Shown here in pieces: positions 59,658-64,000 of a DNA stretch of 64,000 nt. The DNA is taken from contig NZ_JAHKQN010000035.1 in the NCBI RefSeq assembly GCF_018861125.1, positions 1 to 64,000 on the forward strand, in the 5' to 3' direction. Below the pieces are notes generated by a model, which saw only the letters and a list, made by a program, of their open reading frames with translations, ran no database searches and was not told where the DNA came from. Position 1 is the stretch's first letter; every line of letters begins with the position of its first letter. The position numbers were made by a program, and so were the translations under genes. The stretch is from Cellulophaga baltica. GTDB taxonomy: Bacteria; Bacteroidota; Bacteroidia; Flavobacteriales; Flavobacteriaceae.

Positions 59658-61507
59658 TTTAATCTTACTTCCGTTATCTCTCCTAATAATTCTCCTTCTT
59701 TATTAAACAAACCCGCTTTTAAAAGTGATTTTGGTTTCACTCTAAAATCGCCGGTATATTTGTTTGCTTCAACTGTTGGGTCTTCACCATCAGTAGTATA
59801 ATAAATATCATAACCTACTGCTTCTGTTTCTAAATACACAATAGCTTTATCGTGTAATTGATCAATACCAAAAGCAGGATATACCGTAAATAAACTTTGT
59901 GCAACGTTTACATTTTCATTTTTCAACCTTTCAAAATGTGATGTTTCTAATGCATGCTGAAAACGCTCCCAGTTTTTTACTTTTGGGTTGCTCCATGATA
60001 CTTCAGCGCTAGCTAATGTTCTTGGATATAACATATATTCAAAATGCTCTTCAGTCGGAGTAAATTCACCCCATAAAGATGCTTGATTACCTAAAACTCT
60101 ACTAGCCTCTTCAGCTGTTAATTCTGCTGGTACAGGCTCATGGTTATAAACTACTGAAAGTGGCAATACTGAATTTGGTCCTTCTGGCTCCATAATTGTT
60201 GGTCCTTGCACTCTACTTATGTAAGAATGTAAATAAGAAGTCATAATTGTTGGGTATCCTTTTTTTGGTGCTTGTAACTCAGGAGTGTATTTGCCTCTAC
60301 GCCATGCCATAATAGTAGCTCCAGGAACACCATTACCGCTTAATACTTCATCCCAACCAATCATAGTTTTCTTTTGTTTTTTTACAATTTTATGAATGCG
60401 TTGTATAAAATAACTCTGAAGTTCTTCATAGTCTTCCAAATCATTATCTTTCATTAGTTGCGCACACATTGCGCTCTTTTTCCAATCTGATTTGTTACAC
60501 TCATCACCACCAATGTGTATATATTTAGAGGGAAACAAATCTGCAATTTCTTCAATTACACCTTCTAAAAACTCATAAGTAAATTCACTCGCAGGACAAA
60601 TAGTATTGTTTGGTGCTTTACCTCCAACAGCTACTTCAAAATTTACATTAGAAGTATCAATGTCAGAACAGAATAACTCTGGGTATGAAACTACCAAAGC
60701 TTTACTATGACCAGGAACATCAATCTCTGGAATAATTTCTACATTTCTAGTTTTAGCGTATGCAATAATTTCTTTGATATCTTCTTGTGTATAAAAACCA
60801 CCAACCGTTTTAGGTTCTTCAGCTGTTGCTGCTTCCCTACTCCACCAAGCTATTCCGTCTCTTTCTGCTCTCCAAGCACCTTTCTTAGTTAGATTAGGGT
60901 ATTTTTTAATTTCAATTCTCCAACCTTGATCATCAGTTAAGTGTAAATGAAAAATATTTATTTTATAGGCGGATAGTACTTCAATCTGTTTTTTTACGAA
61001 TTCTTTAGTTTGAAAGTGACGTGACACATCAAACAAAACTCCTCTCCAATGAAACCTTGGATTATCAGTTATTATCATACAAGGTATTGCTGTCGCTCCT
61101 CTTACACCTAAAGGAATAGCTTGTCTTAAAGTTTGAAAACCATTGAACATACCTGCGTAATCTTTCGCTTTTATAACAACTTTGTCTGGCGTAATTTCTA
61201 ACTTATAACCTTCAGCATCTATCGAGGGATCTTTTACCTTCTCAAAAAGTATATAATTTGAATTAACTTTTGCTTTACCTTTATTTATAAATAAACTTAA
61301 GCCCGTATCTTTTGTTAATTCTGAAGCAACTATAGGCTCTAAAACTGAATTATATTTTGATGCAATATATACCTGAGTACCACTATTCAAATTAAAACCA
61401 CCTGTATTAAAAACAACAGATTCTGGTTGAGGAATAAATGTATTCTCTTGTGCTTTTACAACAATTGAGAAAAATAAAATTGATATAAAAAATAATAGTT
61501 TATTCAT
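59654..61507 (-). CDS. GH20 beta-N-acetylhexosaminidase
   Basis: A 617-aa protein with a signal peptide (cleavage near VKAQ), GH20b domain (about 22-130), the GH20 barrel with HIGGDECN (about 343-350) and a shortened C-terminal Ig domain with the chitobiase-type DIYYTTDGEDPT. Third GH20 of the locus and the smallest. Coupled by overlap to the downstream sulfatase, so the pair could act on a sulfated N-acetylhexosamine end. Confidence 0.9.
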   Translation of the reverse strand: MNKLLFFISILFFSIVVKAQENTFIPQPESVVFNTGGFNLNSGTQVYIASKYNSVLEPIVASELTKDTGLSLFINKGKAKVNSNYILFEKVKDPSIDAEGYKLEITPDKVVIKAKDYAGMFNGFQTLRQAIPLGVRGATAIPCMIITDNPRFHWRGVLFDVSRHFQTKEFVKKQIEVLSAYKINIFHLHLTDDQGWRIEIKKYPNLTKKGAWRAERDGIAWWSREAATAEEPKTVGGFYTQEDIKEIIAYAKTRNVEIIPEIDVPGHSKALVVSYPELFCSDIDTSNVNFEVAVGGKAPNNTICPASEFTYEFLEGVIEEIADLFPSKYIHIGGDECNKSDWKKSAMCAQLMKDNDLEDYEELQSYFIQRIHKIVKKQKKTMIGWDEVLSGNGVPGATIMAWRRGKYTPELQAPKKGYPTIMTSYLHSYISRVQGPTIMEPEGPNSVLPLSVVYNHEPVPAELTAEEASRVLGNQASLWGEFTPTEEHFEYMLYPRTLASAEVSWSNPKVKNWERFQHALETSHFERLKNENVNVAQSLFTVYPAFGIDQLHDKAIVYLETEAVGYDIYYTTDGEDPTVEANKYTGDFRVKPKSLLKAGLFNKEGELLGEITEVRLK

Positions 61508-61509
61508 AA

Positions 61510-62298
61510 TTATAAATTTTCAGCAATTAGTTTTGCTACATGCTTGCCTTGTTCTTTTTTCCCTAATTCGTTATAATGTACATTGTGAGGTTTTATGTAC
61601 CACTCTTTTTCGTGTGGTTTTGTAAATGCATACAAATCATTAACTTGTATTGATGGGTAGTTTTCTAAAACTTGTAATGCTGCTTTATTATATTTTACAC
61701 TATCACCAGTAACTCTACCATCTGCTCCTTCTGCAGGAACAGCCGTAGTAGTTGCAAAAATTAATTTTGCCTTAGGATATTCCTTCTTTAAATATTTACA
61801 AATCTTATCAAGATTTTCTTTATATTTTTCAGTGCTACTTACTTGCTTTCCATTTTCAATATCAAGCTTACCACTTTTCATATACTTTAAATCATGTAAA
61901 CCAACATTAAAATGAATTACATCCCAATCAAAATCCCAACCACCTTTTAAATATGGTTGAAACATAGTTGTTTTCATCTTCTCTACAAAAGGAATAAACT
62001 TATTACTTGATTGTCCGTTTTTGTGGAATCGAAATACATTAGCTTTTTCTTCTAATTCTTCTCTAACTGTTGTTGTATACCCAATTGAAATAGAATCTCC
62101 GTAAATAAAAACATTAGGTAATTTCTTGTTAGGATCTACATACTTAAAAGCAACGCCTTTATTAGCAAGTTTTTTCCATGCTTCACGAGATATTTCTTCA
62201 TCATAACTGCTTCCAAAAATATTTATCGAAGCACATGATGATGCACTTATTACAATACCAGATGCTCCTAAATATTTTACAAAATTTCTTCTATTCAT
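61510..62298 (-). CDS. SGNH/GDSL-type hydrolase, lipoprotein
   Basis: A 262-aa protein with NRRNFVK twin-Arg-like start and lipobox SSC (Cys about 22). Block I GDSIS (about 67), block III NVGLHDL in place of GxND, and block V HNVHYNELG with the catalytic His. The modified block III (His for Asn) is shared by a subgroup found in such loci. Probably a carbohydrate esterase (acetyl or sulfate-related). Sits 2 bp before the GH20 gene start. Confidence 0.8.
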   Translation of the reverse strand: MNRRNFVKYLGASGIVISASSCASINIFGSSYDEEISREAWKKLANKGVAFKYVDPNKKLPNVFIYGDSISIGYTTTVREELEEKANVFRFHKNGQSSNKFIPFVEKMKTTMFQPYLKGGWDFDWDVIHFNVGLHDLKYMKSGKLDIENGKQVSSTEKYKENLDKICKYLKKEYPKAKLIFATTTAVPAEGADGRVTGDSVKYNKAALQVLENYPSIQVNDLYAFTKPHEKEWYIKPHNVHYNELGKKEQGKHVAKLIAENL

Positions 62299-62310
62299 CT
62301 TTATGATATT

Positions 62311-63747
62311 TTATAAGCTAACTGTAAAAGTGTTGAATGATTTAGCGTCAAGCAAAGCATTTATTTCTTTATCGTTAATCTTAAAGTTTAACTCACGGTT
62401 TTGATCTTCGTTATTGTAAGTTAACACTACAACTTTATTTTCAGCTTCATTATAAAATACAATTGTATCATCATCACCACCAGTTGCTGCTAATTTTACT
62501 GATCCTGGTGCTACGTAAGCACTTAAATGTTTCATTAAATAAAACTCCGGATTGTAAGTAATTGCTTTTGTTTTACTATCGATAGAAATCATAGAATTTT
62601 GTTTCCAACCCCATTGACTTTTACCTGTTTCATCTAAAACCATATTCCAGTACATGTATGAATTTGCACCATTTTTAAAATAATGTTTCATTAAATCAAA
62701 GGTATGTTCTGCAGCTTTCCAATCATTAGAGCCATCACCACATTCTGTTTCTGTCTGCATTAGTTCCATTTCTGGATATTTTGCATGAACACCCTCAATA
62801 GCACCTTTACCTGCCCATTGAAAACCAACACCAGTAACGTAATTTTTCGTGTTTTTATATTCTAATACATTTTCAACTCTTTCAATTTGTGGACGTTCAA
62901 CAGTACCTAACCAAATTTCAGTATCTAAACCATCAGTTTTAAATTTAGGGCCTAAATAATCTGCAATAAAAATTCCTAAATCTTGAGGTTTCCAAACACA
63001 TGATGGAAAGTTTTGTGCCGAATTATATTCGTTTTGAACATGTACCGCTCCTATTTCAATACCCTCTGCTGCATATGCTTGTACAAACTTTGAAAAGTAT
63101 AATGCATAAGATTCGAAATATTCTGGCTCTGTAATAAAACGAGAAACCAATTCTTCCGTATTGCTCAACTCTAAAGGCAAATCATTAAATTCTGGATTTG
63201 CTTTACACGCATAATGCTTGCTATGTTTCATCCAAGATGGTGGACACCAGGGTGAAGCCCAAACAGCAATATCTGGGTTTATTTTTTGTGCTTCTTTAAT
63301 ATATGGAATTAAACGTTTTTTATCACGATCAATAGAAAAGTTTTCCATTGCAAAATCACCATCCGTTTCATTAAAACTATACCAGTCTACCGCATAGTCA
63401 TTAGCACCAATTGGCATTCTAAAAAGATTGAACTTACAACCTGTTTCTTGACTTACTAAATCATTTAATATTTGTTGTTTTTCTTCAGGAGTAACCATTC
63501 CTAAAGCATCCCAACCTAATTCATTAAAACAACCACCAAAACCAGTAATTTCTTGCTCTTGATTTTCAGTGTTGACAGTAATAGCAATATCAGAAGTTAT
63601 TTCTCCTTCTCTTTCTATATATTTCTTATCATTCCAAACATTATCTTCTGTACTACTAACCCATGAAACAGCTAGAGCTTTTTCCTCTTCTTTACAGGCT
63701 GTAAAAACAACAACTATAATTAACAGTAAACTTTTTAAAATTTTCAT
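62311..63747 (-). CDS. GH30 glycoside hydrolase, lipoprotein
   Basis: A 478-aa protein with lipobox TAC (Cys 18), a TIM barrel and a small beta-sandwich. GFGGCFNELGWDAL at the N-terminus, acid/base Glu in HVQNEYNSA (about 240) and nucleophile Glu in LMQTETECGDG (about 333). GH30 enzymes act on glucosylceramide, beta-1,6-glucan or fucose/xylose; the subfamily cannot be fixed by eye. 12 bp before the SGNH gene in the same transcript. Confidence 0.85.
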   Translation of the reverse strand: MKILKSLLLIIVVVFTACKEEEKALAVSWVSSTEDNVWNDKKYIEREGEITSDIAITVNTENQEQEITGFGGCFNELGWDALGMVTPEEKQQILNDLVSQETGCKFNLFRMPIGANDYAVDWYSFNETDGDFAMENFSIDRDKKRLIPYIKEAQKINPDIAVWASPWCPPSWMKHSKHYACKANPEFNDLPLELSNTEELVSRFITEPEYFESYALYFSKFVQAYAAEGIEIGAVHVQNEYNSAQNFPSCVWKPQDLGIFIADYLGPKFKTDGLDTEIWLGTVERPQIERVENVLEYKNTKNYVTGVGFQWAGKGAIEGVHAKYPEMELMQTETECGDGSNDWKAAEHTFDLMKHYFKNGANSYMYWNMVLDETGKSQWGWKQNSMISIDSKTKAITYNPEFYLMKHLSAYVAPGSVKLAATGGDDDTIVFYNEAENKVVVLTYNNEDQNRELNFKINDKEINALLDAKSFNTFTVSL

Positions 63748-63755
63748 ATACTTTT

Positions 63756-64000
63756 TTATTTTACAGTTAAAATTTCTCTTAAACGAATATCTTTTGATGA
63801 AGCACCTATCATTATTCTAAAATCACCTGCTTCTACTAATCTTTTTAAATCTTTATCTAACATTGAAAGCTCATTCGGACCTAATTCAAAAGTCACTTTT
63901 TGAGACTCTCCTGCCTTTAAGTAAATACGTGTAAAACCTTTTAATTCTTTTATTGGTCTTGACACTGATGCTAACTCATCACGGATATACATTTGTACTA
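63756..64000 (-). CDS. GH3 glycoside hydrolase, C-terminal end (5' part outside window)
   Basis: The frame is open to the window edge; 81 codons are seen. They form the C-terminal fibronectin-type-III-like domain typical of GH3 beta-glucosidases and xylosidases: VQMYIRDELASVSRP, LKGFTRIYLKAGE, RIMIGASSKDIRLR. The catalytic domains are beyond 64000. Stop is 9 bp before the GH30 start. Confidence 0.8.
   Translation of the reverse strand, partial: VQMYIRDELASVSRPIKELKGFTRIYLKAGESQKVTFELGPNELSMLDKDLKRLVEAGDFRIMIGASSKDIRLREILTVK

Overview
The window comes from an AT-rich marine-type flavobacterium (Bacteroidota). The evidence is the promoter boxes of the TAnnTTTG type, a TonB-dependent receptor with an N-terminal carboxypeptidase-regulatory-like domain, many SPII lipoproteins, FucP/NagP-type sugar transport, PL6 alginate lyase and a large sulfatase-rich glycan-degradation locus. 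Species cannot be assigned from the sequence alone.

Region 1 (1-15.5 kb) is an integron-like gene-cassette array. Eleven intergenic elements of 59-210 bp, each an imperfect inverted repeat with a left core ending in AAC and a right core CGTT, separate short, mostly plus-strand accessory genes: epoxide hydrolase end, HEPN-like protein, isochorismatase-like/MerR, two unknowns, AraC plus outer-membrane proteins plus M23 lipoprotein, WYL regulator plus hydrolase plus OmdA-like, DUF4375, a lipoprotein, Lgt, UPF0158, and a 296-aa unknown. The first bases of a cassette (GTT plus 6-7 nt) are the reverse complement of the last bases of the same cassette (left core of the next element). This holds for 9 of the 10 cassettes that can be tested, as expected if cassettes circularise through attC-type recombination. 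No integrase is in the window. An IS3-family element sits in the one cassette that breaks the rule, and an IS1182-family element has split the core of the last recognisable element.

Region 2 (17.2-38.8 kb) is chromosomal or mixed. It holds gene remnants; a minus-strand group (membrane protein, DUF1569, YCII-like, Crp-like); a dinB plus DnaE-type polymerase pair behind a perfect palindrome; a gene-poor 1.3 kb stretch; a YHYH lipoprotein unit; a TonB receptor flanked by His-rich proteins and by transposase remnants; a PL6 lyase with a GntR-like double operator; topoisomerase IB; and SYLF, porin and CsbD stress-type genes.

Region 3 (38.8-64 kb) is a minus-strand polysaccharide-utilisation locus: GH3 (partial), GH30, SGNH hydrolase, GH20, sulfatase, GH92, GH172/DUF2961, serine hydrolase, sulfatase, GH20 with PA14, GH43, then after a terminator an unclassified GH-like protein, GH92, GH20 and a NagP-like transporter. 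Three GH20s, two GH92s and two sulfatases suggest a complex sulfated glycan carrying N-acetylhexosamine and mannose. No SusC/SusD pair is visible; if present it lies beyond the right edge.
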